Shown piece after piece: positions 23,886-32,461 of a stretch of DNA of 64,000 bases. Made by a program: the position numbers and the translations under genes. Origin of the DNA: Streptomyces sp. NRRL F-5727 (GTDB lineage: Bacteria > Actinomycetota > Actinomycetes > Streptomycetales > Streptomycetaceae); assembly GCF_000719555.1 (NCBI RefSeq), contig NZ_JOGX01000012.1, forward strand, positions 62,001-126,000, written 5' to 3'. Under the pieces are notes generated by a model, which saw nothing but the letters and a program-made list of their open reading frames with translations, had not been told where the DNA came from and ran no database searches. How positions within the stretch are numbered: the first letter of the stretch is position 1; each line of letters begins with the position of its first letter.

Positions 23886-23968
23886 GCTTCCCGTGCCCTC
23901 TCCGTACCCCGCGCCGACTCTCCTCCTCCGATGGTCTCAGGGCGGCGGGAGACGCCCGGCGCCCGGGC

Positions 23969-24019
23969 GGGGTACGCCCGGCCCAGCGGGGTACGCCCTG
24001 CCCCCGGTCGGGGTATGCC
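23969..24019. repeat. three GGGGTAYGCC direct repeats upstream of the ABC transporter
   Basis: GGGGTACGCC at 23969-23978 and 23988-23997 and GGGGTATGCC at 24010-24019, spaced 19 and 22 bp, each followed by a G/C-rich C-GGCC-like tail. They lie 70-120 bp upstream of the ABC ATPase gene and downstream of the divergent DUF2786 gene start, in the 200-bp promoter gap. This is a candidate operator cluster. Confidence 0.5.
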
Positions 24020-24087
24020 TGGCCCTACCCCCGGGACGCCCGGCAGACGGCGTGACCCGGGGGGTGCCGGAACGGTTCGCTGGAGCC

Positions 24088-24945
24088 ATGACCAGCAGCC
24101 TTCCTCCCTCCGCCCCCGCCGCCGCCGTGCGGCTCCGGGGCCTCGTCCGGCGGCACGGGGACGTACGGGCCCTCGACGGCGTCGACCTCGACGTCGCCGC
24201 CGGGACGTTCACGGCCGTCATGGGCCCCTCCGGCTCCGGCAAGTCCACCCTGCTGCGCTGCGCCGCCGGGCTCGACCGCCCGGACGCGGGCCGCGTCGAG
24301 GTCGCGGGCACGGCCCTGGAGGGGCTGAGCGAGCGGCGGCTGACGCTGCTGCGGCGGGATCGGATCGGCTTCGTCTTCCAGTCCTTCAACCTGCTGCCGA
24401 CGCTGACGGCCGCGCAGAACGTGGCCCTTCCGCTCCGGCTCGCCGGCCGCCGCCCGGCGCGCGGCGAGGTCCGGGCGGCGCTCGCCCGGGTCGGGCTCGC
24501 GGGCCGCGAGCGGCACCGGCCCGCCGAGCTCTCCGGCGGCCAGTGCCAGCGGGTCGCCATCGCCCGGGCGCTGATCGCCCGGCCCGCCGTCCTCTTCGGG
24601 GACGAGCCGACCGGCGCGCTCGACTCCACGACCGGCGCGGAGGTGATGGACATGCTCCGGTCCCTGGTGGACGAGGAGGGCCGGACGCTCGTCATGGTGA
24701 CCCACGACCCGCTCGCCGCGGCCCGCGCGGACCGGGTCGTCTTCCTGGTCGACGGCCGCCTCGCGGGCGAGCTCGTCGCCCCGACGGCGGACACGGTGGC
24801 CGCGACGCTGGCGGCGCTGCGGCCGGCGGGGGCGGCGGCCGTGGGGGCGGCTGCCGTGGGGGCGGCTGCCGTGGGGGCGGACGAAGGCGGCACGGGCGCG
24901 GGCGCGCGCGTGGGGGCGGCGGAGACGGCGGGGTCGGCATGCTGA
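24088..24945 (+). CDS. ABC transporter ATP-binding protein (MacB/LolD type)
   Basis: A 285-residue ATPase that powers the FtsX-like permease encoded next. Walker A is MGPSGSGKST (about residues 45-54), the signature is ELSGGQCQRVAIARAL, Walker B is VLFGDEPTGALDS, and the H-loop is VMVTHDP. The Q-loop FVFQSFNLLP and spacing are typical of MacB/LolD exporters. The last 50 residues are non-conserved and include a VGAAA repeat (15-bp unit at 24841-24880). The ATG at 24088 is preceded closely by GGAG. Its 3' end overlaps the permease start by 7 nt, so the two are co-translated. Confidence 0.94.
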   Translation: MTSSLPPSAPAAAVRLRGLVRRHGDVRALDGVDLDVAAGTFTAVMGPSGSGKSTLLRCAAGLDRPDAGRVEVAGTALEGLSERRLTLLRRDRIGFVFQSFNLLPTLTAAQNVALPLRLAGRRPARGEVRAALARVGLAGRERHRPAELSGGQCQRVAIARALIARPAVLFGDEPTGALDSTTGAEVMDMLRSLVDEEGRTLVMVTHDPLAAARADRVVFLVDGRLAGELVAPTADTVAATLAALRPAGAAAVGAAAVGAAAVGADEGGTGAGARVGAAETAGSAC

Positions 24946-27104
24946 GCGTCGTACGGGGCGGGCTGCGGGCCCGCTGGGCCTCCTTCCTGGGCGGGTTCCT
25001 CGCGCTGGCGCTCGGCGTCGGGCTGCTCACGGCGACCGGGCTCGGCCTCGCCGCCGCCCTGGACCCGCCGGCCCACGCCCCCGAACGGTTCGCCTCCTCC
25101 CCCGTCGTCGTCCTCGGCCAGGACCGGCTCACCGTGGAGGTGCGGCGGGGCCCCGGAACCGCCCTCGTCTCCAAGCCGCTCGACCGTCCACAGCCTGTGG
25201 ACACAGACCTGCTGCGCGAACTCCGCGCCCGGTGGACCCTGACCGAGACCGAGACCGAGACCGCGACCGCGACCGAGACCGCGACCGAGACCGAGACCGA
25301 ACCCGGGCACCCGGTCGGCGCCACCGCCACCGCCACCGCCCCCGACGCCGTCGGGCTCGACGCCCCCGCCGACCAGGTCCGGGCCGTCGTCGGCGACCGG
25401 GCGCAGGTGCTCACCGGCGACGACCGCCGCCGCGCCGACCCCGGTCACGAACGCGACGGGCACGAACTCACCGGCCTCAACGCCCTCCTCGGCACCGCCG
25501 GCGGCGTCGCCGCCTTCGTCTCGGTCTTCGTCGTCGCCTCCGTCTTCGCCTTCTCCGTGGCGCTGCGCCGCCGCGAGTTCGGACTGCTCCGCACCGCCGG
25601 GGCCACCCCGGGCCAGGTGCGCCGGCTGCTGCTCGCCGAGGCGGCGGTGCTGGGCGTGACCGCGTCCGCGACGGGCTGTGCGCTCGGCGCGCTCGCCGCG
25701 CCGCCGATGGCACGGGCCCTGGTGGCCCGGGGCCTGGCGCCCGACTGGTTCGCGTCCGCCGCCGCCGGGAGCGCCGGATGGCCGTACCACCTGGGCTTCT
25801 GGACGGGCCTCTGCGTCGCCCTCGCCGGCGCGGCCGCCGCCGCCCACCGCGCCGGACGGACCGGCCCGACCGACGCGCTGCGCGAGGCCGACGTCGACCG
25901 GGACGTGCTGCCGCCGGGCCGGGCGCTGCTCGGCGGCGGGCTGCTCCTGGCCGGGCTCGGGCTGCTGGTGTGGACGTACGCCACCGAGCCGGAGGCGCTG
26001 CTCAAGCGGAAGACGTACACGACCCTGCCGATGCTCCTGACGGGCGGCGCGGCGCTGCTCGCCCCGCTGCTGGTGCGGCCCGTGGCCCGGCTCCTGCCGG
26101 TCCCGCGCGGCGGGGCCGTCGGGCTCCTCGTCCGGGAGAACGGCGCGGCGGCCGTCCGCCGGACCGCCGCCGTCGCCGCGCCGGTCCTGGTGACCGTGGC
26201 GCTGGCGGGGACGCTGTTCGGGGCGTCGGAGAGCGTGACGCTGGCGAAGGAGACGGAGGCGCGGGACCGGACGGCGGCGCCGTACGTCGTCGAGGGACGG
26301 ACGGTGGAACTCCCCGGGACGGTGGAGGGGGGCGCCGTCGTCGCCGCCTCCGGGCCGACCTCCCTCTTCGTACGGGACGGGGCCGAGGCGCTCGTGAAGT
26401 ACCAGGCCCGCGCGGTCGCCGACCCGGCCTCCTTCGCCGCCCTCGCCCGGCTCCCCGTCGTCGCCGGCGACCTGCGGGACCTCGACGACCGGTCGATCGT
26501 CGTCAACGAGGAGTTCGAGAAGCGGAAGGTCGGCGAGCAGGTGGAGGTGTGGCGGGCCGACGGCAGCGGTCCGGTACGGCTCCGGGTGGCGGCGGTGCTG
26601 GCCCGCGGCACCGGCGACAACGGGCCGTACGTCACCCGCGCCCAGGCGCCCGGCTCCGTGCTCGACCGGCTGGAGTCGGACCGGCCCCTGCCGGCGGCCG
26701 GCACCTCCGCCGCGGCGGCGCCCGTCAACGAGGCGGCCCGGACGGGGCTCCGCCTGATCCTCGTCCTGGTCCTCCTCTACACGGTGATCGCACTGGCGAG
26801 CACCCTGCTCATGGCCACGTCGGTACGCGGCGGCGAACTGGCCTCGCTCCGGCTGGCCGGCGCCACCCGCGCGCAGGCCCTGCGGGCGGTGACGGGCGAG
26901 GCGGTCCTCGCGGTCGCCATCGGCACGGCGCTCGGGCTCGCCGTGACCGCCGCGGTCCTCGGAGCCCTCGGCGCGGGGCTCGCCGCGCTCTCCGCGCCGG
27001 TCGCGCTGGCGGTCCCCTGGGCGCAGACGGGCGCGGCGGCGGGGGTCTGCGCGGTGGTCGCCGTCGCCGCGTCGGCGGTCCCCGCGTGGCGCCTCACGCG
27101 CTGA
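24939..27104 (+). CDS. ABC transporter permease, FtsX/MacB-like
   Basis: A 721-residue permease. The first helix is at about residues 14-36. A periplasm-side domain runs to about 180, and three helices follow from LNALLGTAGGVAAFVSVFVVASVFAFSVA, with the FtsX-type coupling motif RRREFGLLRTAGATPGQVRRLL. A second half repeats this, with TLLMATSVRGGELASLRLAGATRAQALR and helices to the end. The duplicated architecture fits the long actinobacterial FtsX-like permeases exporting peptides or antibiotics. Odd feature: a Thr-Glu/Thr-Ala dipeptide array (25241-25300) lies in the first extracellular domain. The ATG at 24939 overlaps the ATPase gene. The substrate is unknown. Confidence 0.9.
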   Translation: MLSVVRGGLRARWASFLGGFLALALGVGLLTATGLGLAAALDPPAHAPERFASSPVVVLGQDRLTVEVRRGPGTALVSKPLDRPQPVDTDLLRELRARWTLTETETETATATETATETETEPGHPVGATATATAPDAVGLDAPADQVRAVVGDRAQVLTGDDRRRADPGHERDGHELTGLNALLGTAGGVAAFVSVFVVASVFAFSVALRRREFGLLRTAGATPGQVRRLLLAEAAVLGVTASATGCALGALAAPPMARALVARGLAPDWFASAAAGSAGWPYHLGFWTGLCVALAGAAAAAHRAGRTGPTDALREADVDRDVLPPGRALLGGGLLLAGLGLLVWTYATEPEALLKRKTYTTLPMLLTGGAALLAPLLVRPVARLLPVPRGGAVGLLVRENGAAAVRRTAAVAAPVLVTVALAGTLFGASESVTLAKETEARDRTAAPYVVEGRTVELPGTVEGGAVVAASGPTSLFVRDGAEALVKYQARAVADPASFAALARLPVVAGDLRDLDDRSIVVNEEFEKRKVGEQVEVWRADGSGPVRLRVAAVLARGTGDNGPYVTRAQAPGSVLDRLESDRPLPAAGTSAAAAPVNEAARTGLRLILVLVLLYTVIALASTLLMATSVRGGELASLRLAGATRAQALRAVTGEAVLAVAIGTALGLAVTAAVLGALGAGLAALSAPVALAVPWAQTGAAAGVCAVVAVAASAVPAWRLTR
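25241..25300 (+). repeat. hexanucleotide repeat encoding Thr-Glu/Thr-Ala array
   Basis: Ten abutting copies of GACCGA or GACCGC (60 bp) in the permease gene, encoding alternating Thr with Glu or Ala. The unit is a multiple of three, so length change keeps frame. Confidence 0.85.
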
Positions 27105-27221
27105 CCGTCCATCGTGGAACAGGGCGGTGGCCGGGGTCGGAGCCGGGCCACCGCCCCCCCACCCACTGGCAACCTCGGCGTCGCCTCCCGCGGCGAGGCG
27201 GCGGCCCTCTTCCACGCGGCC

Positions 27222-27306
27222 GCGTAGACCTCGCCGCCGCGTAGACCTCGCCGCCGCGTAGACCTCGCCGCCGCGTAGACCTCGCGGCGGCGTAGACCCC
27301 ACGGCC
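27222..27306. repeat. 17-bp minisatellite, five copies
   Basis: GCGTAGACCTCGCCGCC at 27222, 27239 and 27256, then variants at 27273 (ending CGCGGCG) and 27290 (ending CCACGGCC). A further degenerate GCGTAGACC follows near 27318. It lies in the 284-bp gap between the permease and the DNA polymerase gene. No spacer-repeat alternation, so not CRISPR. Confidence 0.9.
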
Positions 27307-27388
27307 ACCTCGCCGCGGCGTAGACCGCACGGGCCGTCCGGGATGTCGCGATCCGTCGCTGTCAGTGGCGGATGCCAGACTCGCACCC

Positions 27389-29086
27389 ATGAGCGAGAGG
27401 TGGGCGCTGGCCCCGGAGCCGGAGGGGGAGGGCGCGGTCCTCGCCCCCCTCGGGCCGGACGGCACGCCCGCCGCGGAGCCGCGCCGCGAGCCGGACCTGG
27501 CGGCCGCCGTCCGCGCCCGGCCGGAGGTGGCGCGCTGGGTGTGGCGGTCGACGGCCGAGGTGTACCCGAGGCTGCTCGCGGCCGGCGTCCGCGTCGAGCG
27601 GTGCTACGACATCGAGGACGCCGAGCAGCTGCTCCTCGGCCACGAGGGCCGGCTCGGCGAGCCCCGCTCCGCCGCCGCCGCGTGGGCCCGGCTGCATAAC
27701 GCCCCGGTCCCGCCCGACCCGCCGCAGCGCACCGCCGAGCCCGGCTCCCAGGACTCCCTCTTCGAGCCGAGACCCGTCGCCTCCGTCCCCTTCGAGGGCC
27801 TCCTCGCCGTCTACGCGGAGCAGCAGCGCCGCCACGACCGGGCGGAGCACCCGGGCCGGATGCGGCTGCTCACGGCCGCCGAGTCGGCCGGGATGCTGGT
27901 GGCCGCCGAGATGCACCGGTCCGGGCTGCCCTGGCGGGCCGACGTGCACCGGGAGCTGCTGCACGAGCTGCTGGGCGAGCGGTACGCGGGCGGCGGCGAG
28001 CCGCGCCGGCTGGCCGAGCTCGCGGACGAGGTGTCGGCCGCCTTCGGCCGCCGGGTCCGGCCCGATCTCCCCGCCGACGTGGTGAAGGCGTTCGCGCAGG
28101 CCGGCATCCGGCTGCGGTCCACCCGCCGCTGGGAGCTGGCGGAGATCGACCACCCGGCGGTGGAGCCGCTGATCGCCTACAAGAAGCTGTACCGGATCTG
28201 GACCGCGCACGGCTGGTCCTGGCTGGCGGACTGGGTGCGGGACGGCCGGTTCCGGCCGGAGTACCTGCCGGGCGGCACGGTCAGCGGCCGCTGGACGACC
28301 AACGGCGGCGGGGCGCTCCAGATCCCCAAGGTGATCCGGCGGGCGGTCGTCGCCGACGAAGGCTGGCGGCTGGTGGTGGCCGACGCCGACCAGATGGAGC
28401 CGCGGGTGCTCGCCGCGATCTCCCGCGACCCGGGTCTGATGGAGGTCGCCGGGCACCCCGACGACCTCTACACCCGCCTGTCCGACCGGGCCTTCTCCGG
28501 CGACCGCGACCACGCCAAGATCGCCCTGCTGGGCGCGATCTACGGCCAGACCAGCGGCGACGGCCTGAAGAACCTGGCGGCGCTGCGCCGCCGCTTCCCC
28601 CGCGCGGTCGCCTATGTGGACGAGGCGGCGAAGGCCGGCGAGGAGGGCCGGCTCGTCCGCACCTGGCTCGGCCGGACCAGCCCGCGAGCGGTCGGCGCGG
28701 GCGACGACGGCGAGGCGGGCCTCCCCCAGGAGGGACCCGAACAGCCCGTCGCGGAGGACGGGTTCACCCCCGGCTACGCCTCCGGGAACGCCCGGGCGCG
28801 CGGCAGGTTCACCCGTAACTTCGTCGTCCAGGGCAGCGCCGCCGACTGGGCGCTGCTGATGCTGGCGGCGCTGCGCCGGAGCCTGTCGGACGCCGGGATG
28901 CGGGCCGAGCTGGTCTTCTTCCAGCACGACGAGGTGATCGTGCACTGCCCGGCGGAGGAGGCCGCGGCGGTGACGGAGGCGATCCGGGCGGCCGGCGACG
29001 AGGCGGGCCGGATCGCCTTCGGGGCGACCCCGGTCCGCTTCCCCTTCACGACGGCGACGGTGGAGCGGTACGCGGACGCCAAGTAG
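27389..29086 (+). CDS. family-A DNA polymerase without 5' nuclease domain (bifunctional exonuclease/polymerase type)
   Basis: A 565-residue protein. The C-terminal half is a PolA-type polymerase: motif A VVADADQMEPRVLAAIS (about residues 330-346), the O-helix region HAKIALLGAIYGQTSGDGLKNL, and motif C VFFQHDEVIVHC. The N-terminal half keeps a 3'-5' exonuclease-like fold (WRSTAEVYPRLLAAGVRVERCYDIEDAEQLL) but with few obvious catalytic acids. The size is much less than PolA (about 900), and there is no 5' nuclease. Streptomyces carry this as a second PolA-like enzyme, probably for repair. No ribosome site precedes the ATG at 27389. CAGACT sits 6 nt upstream, so a leaderless message is plausible. 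A GTG at 27365 is an alternative. Confidence 0.88.
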   Translation: MSERWALAPEPEGEGAVLAPLGPDGTPAAEPRREPDLAAAVRARPEVARWVWRSTAEVYPRLLAAGVRVERCYDIEDAEQLLLGHEGRLGEPRSAAAAWARLHNAPVPPDPPQRTAEPGSQDSLFEPRPVASVPFEGLLAVYAEQQRRHDRAEHPGRMRLLTAAESAGMLVAAEMHRSGLPWRADVHRELLHELLGERYAGGGEPRRLAELADEVSAAFGRRVRPDLPADVVKAFAQAGIRLRSTRRWELAEIDHPAVEPLIAYKKLYRIWTAHGWSWLADWVRDGRFRPEYLPGGTVSGRWTTNGGGALQIPKVIRRAVVADEGWRLVVADADQMEPRVLAAISRDPGLMEVAGHPDDLYTRLSDRAFSGDRDHAKIALLGAIYGQTSGDGLKNLAALRRRFPRAVAYVDEAAKAGEEGRLVRTWLGRTSPRAVGAGDDGEAGLPQEGPEQPVAEDGFTPGYASGNARARGRFTRNFVVQGSAADWALLMLAALRRSLSDAGMRAELVFFQHDEVIVHCPAEEAAAVTEAIRAAGDEAGRIAFGATPVRFPFTTATVERYADAK

Positions 29087-29164
29087 CGCCCGCGTACCGC
29101 CGGTCCCGCCGTTCCCCGTTCCCCCGTCGCCCCCGTTCCCCCGCCCCCCGTCACACCGTCCGGC

Positions 29165-30490
29165 CTACTTCGCGGGCACCTTGGCCCACTTCGGGTCGAG
29201 CGCGATCGCCTTCAGCTGCTCCATGGTGAGCGCGGGCTCGGCCCGGGTGGCCGCCTCGTGCTGGGAGCCGGTGTTGAAGGCGCCGACGACGACCCGGAAG
29301 CCGTCCTTCGTCATGGTGTCGGCGGTCCACCAGACGACCCCCGCGCCGCCCTTCTCGCCGGGCTGCCGGGTGAGCTTCACCTTGCGGCCGTCGGGCAGGG
29401 TGGTGACGTCGCCGGAGCCGAAGAGGTCCCCGGCGACGTCGCCCATCCCGTACTGGACGTTGATCTGGACGAGGCTCCTGCCCTTGCCGTCGTCGACGAC
29501 CACGTAGCCGAACTCGCCCTCGCCGCCCTTGCCGACGACCGTGAGCCCCTTCGGCATCAGCGAACGCAGCGTGTTGGTCACGCCGTTGCCGACGATCTGC
29601 GGCGGCGCCTGGCGCACCTTGCCGGGCTGGGCGGGCGCGGTGGGCAGCGGCGGGATCTGCTCGAACAGCGGCCGCCACGCGTCGGCGGTGACGAGCGCCC
29701 TGAGCTGGGCGGCGGTGAAGGGCGGGTTCTCGCGGCTGATCGCGGCGCCCTTCTCGGCGGGCGCGTTGTACTCGCTCGCGTCGATCAGGAAGCCGTCCGC
29801 GGTGAGCAGCACGGCCCGCCAGTTCTTGGTCTCCTCGCGCTTGTCGGGGTACTCGTACCCCTGGAAGACCATCCACCGGGAGCCGTCGGGAAGCTTCCCG
29901 GTGTCGCAGTCGTCGTGGGGGACGTACACCTGGTCGGGGCAGGTCACCATGTCGACGCCCGCTTCCGGGGAGCGGCCGGCGCGGGAGAGGAAGACGCTGA
30001 CGCCGGCCTCGCCCTTGCCGTCGTCGTACACGCCGCTGATGCCCTGGCCCTTGCCGCCGAGGTCGTTGAACCGCCATTCCCCGGCGGGGGTGTTGGCCTT
30101 GACGACGTCCGCGATCTCGGAGAGGGGGATCTCCGCCATGCCCGGCTTCAGCGAATCGGAGGCCGCTTCCCCGCTCGACTCCGGGCTCGGCGCGGCGGTC
30201 GGCGAGCCGCTGGTCTTCGGGGCCGCGGCCACGCCCGCCTTGTCGGCGGGTCCGGCGGGGGTGACGACGGAGCCGGCGTACACGCCGCCGACGCCGACGG
30301 CGGCGAGCGCGAGGGCTCCGCCGGTGACGGCGAGGCGGCGGCGGAGCAGCCTGCGGCGGCCCCGGGCGAGCCCGCCGGAGACCAGCTCGGGCCGGCCGTC
30401 GAGGGCGAAGCTCTCGCCGGTGGTGCGCAGGGCCGAGCCGAGTTCGCCGGCGAACCCGGCGTCGGGGTCGTGGTGGTCGTGCTGGGACAT
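29165..30490 (-). CDS. membrane-anchored protein downstream of a SigE-type sigma factor
   Basis: A 441-residue protein of unknown function. Cytoplasmic residues 1-50 (FAGELGSALRTTGESFALDGRPELVSGGLARGRRRL, in pieces) lead to a helix at about 53-75 (LAVTGGALALAAVGVGGVYAG). A Pro/Ser/Thr linker follows, then a large external region with two similar halves, each with an FTAAQLRALV- or LTMEQLKAIA-like end (PPFTAAQLRALVTADAWRPL; PALTMEQLKAIALDPKWAKV). It lies 94 bp downstream of the sigma gene, as anti-sigma-like partners do. It starts at the ATG at 30490. Anti-sigma function is inferred, not shown by a motif. Confidence 0.72.
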   Translation of the reverse strand: MSQHDHHDPDAGFAGELGSALRTTGESFALDGRPELVSGGLARGRRRLLRRRLAVTGGALALAAVGVGGVYAGSVVTPAGPADKAGVAAAPKTSGSPTAAPSPESSGEAASDSLKPGMAEIPLSEIADVVKANTPAGEWRFNDLGGKGQGISGVYDDGKGEAGVSVFLSRAGRSPEAGVDMVTCPDQVYVPHDDCDTGKLPDGSRWMVFQGYEYPDKREETKNWRAVLLTADGFLIDASEYNAPAEKGAAISRENPPFTAAQLRALVTADAWRPLFEQIPPLPTAPAQPGKVRQAPPQIVGNGVTNTLRSLMPKGLTVVGKGGEGEFGYVVVDDGKGRSLVQINVQYGMGDVAGDLFGSGDVTTLPDGRKVKLTRQPGEKGGAGVVWWTADTMTKDGFRVVVGAFNTGSQHEAATRAEPALTMEQLKAIALDPKWAKVPAK

Positions 30491-30584
30491 GACGAGATCA
30501 CCGTCTCTGCTTCGGAGGTAGGTAAAGGGTCTCGGGCGTCGGTGGACGGCCCGCCCGAGAAGGTGAAGGGGGCTCGGTGGCCGG

Positions 30585-31094
30585 CTAGCGCGTGGCGAAC
30601 TCGGCGATGCTGCCGCCGAGCCGCCGGCGCAGTTTGCCGAGCGCGCGGGTGCAGCGGGTGCGGACGGCCGCGGAGCTGGTGTGCAGGGCGTCGGCGGTCT
30701 CCTCGACGCTGCGGTCCTCCCAGTAGCGGAGCACCACGACCGCCCGGTCCTTCGGGGGCAGCGCGGCGAGCGCGTCGAGGAGGGCGATCCGCAGCAGCGG
30801 GTCGGTGCCGTCGTCCGGGGTGTGGTCGGGCAGTTCGCCCAGCGGGCGCTCGGTCGCGGAGCGGCGGCGCTGGTGGCTGAGGAACGTGCGGACGAGGACG
30901 GTCTGGGCGTACGCGGCGGGGTTGCCGATCCGGGACACCCGGCCCCAGAGCGCGTACATCTTCCCCAGCGTCTCCTGCGTGAGGTCCTCGGCGAGGTGGA
31001 CGTCCCCGCTGGTCAGCAGGCAGGCCGAGCGGAACAGCTGGCCGGTGCGTGCCGAGGCGAACTCCATGAACTCGTCCGCGCGGGACCTTCTCAT
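30585..31094 (-). CDS. SigE-subfamily ECF RNA polymerase sigma factor
   Basis: A 169-residue sigma factor. Region 2: FRSACLLTSGDVHLAEDLTQETLGKMYALWGR. Region 4: LPPKDRAVVVLRYWEDRSVEETADALHTSSAAVRTRCTRALGKLRR. The start is the ATG at 31094, directly preceded by AGGAGGGGC. It is the second sigma factor of the same subfamily in the window, again followed by a membrane-anchored gene. Its regulon cannot be read from here. Confidence 0.93.
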   Translation of the reverse strand: MRRSRADEFMEFASARTGQLFRSACLLTSGDVHLAEDLTQETLGKMYALWGRVSRIGNPAAYAQTVLVRTFLSHQRRRSATERPLGELPDHTPDDGTDPLLRIALLDALAALPPKDRAVVVLRYWEDRSVEETADALHTSSAAVRTRCTRALGKLRRRLGGSIAEFATR

Positions 31095-31293
31095 GCCCCT
31101 CCTCTCCCTGGCGGTCGCGAGTGGTCACGGGCGGTCGCCCTGTGCGAGCGCCCTTCTCGCTGTCGTGCCGTACACCCCATCGACGCGACGGAGCCGGGGA
31201 AATGTTTCACCGCCGCCGGGAGAATCCGACGGCGACCGGAGAATCTGACGAGGAGAGGCATCCGAAGAAGCGGAATCGGGTAATCCTTTTGGT

Positions 31294-31683
31294 ATGAACA
31301 CTCTCAGCGCAGAGATCCTGGCCGCTGGGGTTTGGCAGTCAGGTCTGGGACAAGTGCTCGGCGGCCTGATCCTCGTCGCCGTCCTGATCGCGGCCTTCTG
31401 GTTCGGCTACCGCATCCGCACGCGGGAGCCCCGTCCACCGCAGCCCGACGAACAACCACACCGCCCGGACACCGGTGCGATCCCGGGCGAGATGTCGGAG
31501 TACCGCCGTCCGGCCGAGATGCCGCACACCGACGGCGAGCACCGGCTCATGCCGTACCAGCTCAAGGACAGCGGAACCTCCGGCACGGAGACCTCGCCCG
31601 ATCCCCCGAGCGAGGAGAAGCGCAAGTGGGGCGGCATCTCCAGCGGTGGCTTCGGCAGCGGAGGCACCGGACACGGCGACTGA
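31294..31683 (+). CDS. DUF6479 family small membrane protein
   Basis: A 129-residue Streptomyces-type protein. A single hydrophobic helix lies at about residues 16-38 (LGQVLGGLILVAVLIAAFWFG). A basic, Pro-rich cytoplasmic tail follows, with SEYRRPAEMPHTDGEHRLMPYQLKD (in two parts) and a KWGGISSGGFGSGGTGHGD end, the recognisable DUF6479 terminus. The function is unknown. Its stop is separated by 1 nt from the GTG of the following sigma-like gene, so the pair is probably co-translated. No strong ribosome site precedes the ATG at 31294. Confidence 0.82.
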   Translation: MNTLSAEILAAGVWQSGLGQVLGGLILVAVLIAAFWFGYRIRTREPRPPQPDEQPHRPDTGAIPGEMSEYRRPAEMPHTDGEHRLMPYQLKDSGTSGTETSPDPPSEEKRKWGGISSGGFGSGGTGHGD

Positions 31684-31684
31684 C

Positions 31685-32461
31685 GTGCACACCGATCCGC
31701 GCACCCGGACCCGGCTGCGGGCGATGGCCTACGGCCTGCTCGGCTCCGCCCCGGAGGCGGACCGGGCGGTCCGGGCCACCGACGGCCTCCTCGCCTCGTA
31801 CGGCCCCGGCCCCCGCGCCCGCCGGGGCCCCGGGCCCGTCCCCGACCCGGGACCGCCGCCCGAGGCGGTCCTGGCCCGGGTCTGCCTGGGCCGGCTGCGG
31901 GCCCGCGAGGCCCGCCGCACCGATCCGTGGGATCCCTGGTCGGACGCGCCGGACGCGCCCGTCCTGACCCCGGCGGAGCGGCTCGTCCTCGTCCTCCACG
32001 ACCTCTTCGGCGTCCCGTACGAGGATCTCGCCCTCGCCCTGGACCGCGCCCCGGCGGCGGTCCGCCAGATCGGCGCCCGCGCGAGGGCCCGGGTCCGGGG
32101 CGCCGAGGAGATGCCCGCACCCGACCCGGCCCGGCTCCGGGCGGCCGTCGACGCGGTCCTCGCAGCCGCCCGGGAGGGCGACACGGCGGCCCTCCGCGCC
32201 CTGCTCGACCCGGACGCGGTGCTGCGGGCCGACACGGGGGCCGTACGCGGCGGAGTCCGGCCCGCCCACGGCGCCCCGGCGGTCGCCCGCGTCCTCGCGG
32301 CCCGCGCGGCGGTGGCCCGCCCGGTCCTGGTGGACGGCGCCCCGGGCCTGGTCGCAGCGCCGGACGCGGTCTACCGCTTCACGGCCCCGGCCGGCCCGAT
32401 CACCTCGATCGACGTCCTGGCGGACCCGCCCCACCTGTCCCGCCTGACGATCTCGTCCTAG
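31685..32461 (+). CDS. sigma-factor-like protein with degenerate core and SnoaL-like C-terminus
   Basis: A 258-residue protein with traces of an ECF41/SigJ-type sigma: TPAERLVLVLHDLFGVPYEDLALALDRAPAAVRQIGARARARVR is a good region 4 helix-turn-helix. It is followed by PDPARLRAAVDAVLAAAREGDTAALRALLDPDAVL, the start of the SnoaL-like domain seen in SigJ-type factors. Region 2 is not convincing: the N terminus is short and Pro/Gly/Arg-rich. It may be a decayed or specialised regulator. The start is GTG at 31685, coupled to the DUF6479 gene. Its stop overlaps the stop of the convergent gene by 4 nt (CTAG). Confidence 0.7.
   Translation: MHTDPRTRTRLRAMAYGLLGSAPEADRAVRATDGLLASYGPGPRARRGPGPVPDPGPPPEAVLARVCLGRLRAREARRTDPWDPWSDAPDAPVLTPAERLVLVLHDLFGVPYEDLALALDRAPAAVRQIGARARARVRGAEEMPAPDPARLRAAVDAVLAAAREGDTAALRALLDPDAVLRADTGAVRGGVRPAHGAPAVARVLAARAAVARPVLVDGAPGLVAAPDAVYRFTAPAGPITSIDVLADPPHLSRLTISS

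Noticed and set aside
27222..27306. CRISPR array or att site
   Set aside because: Units are 17 bp head to tail without spacers. No integrase or cas gene is nearby.
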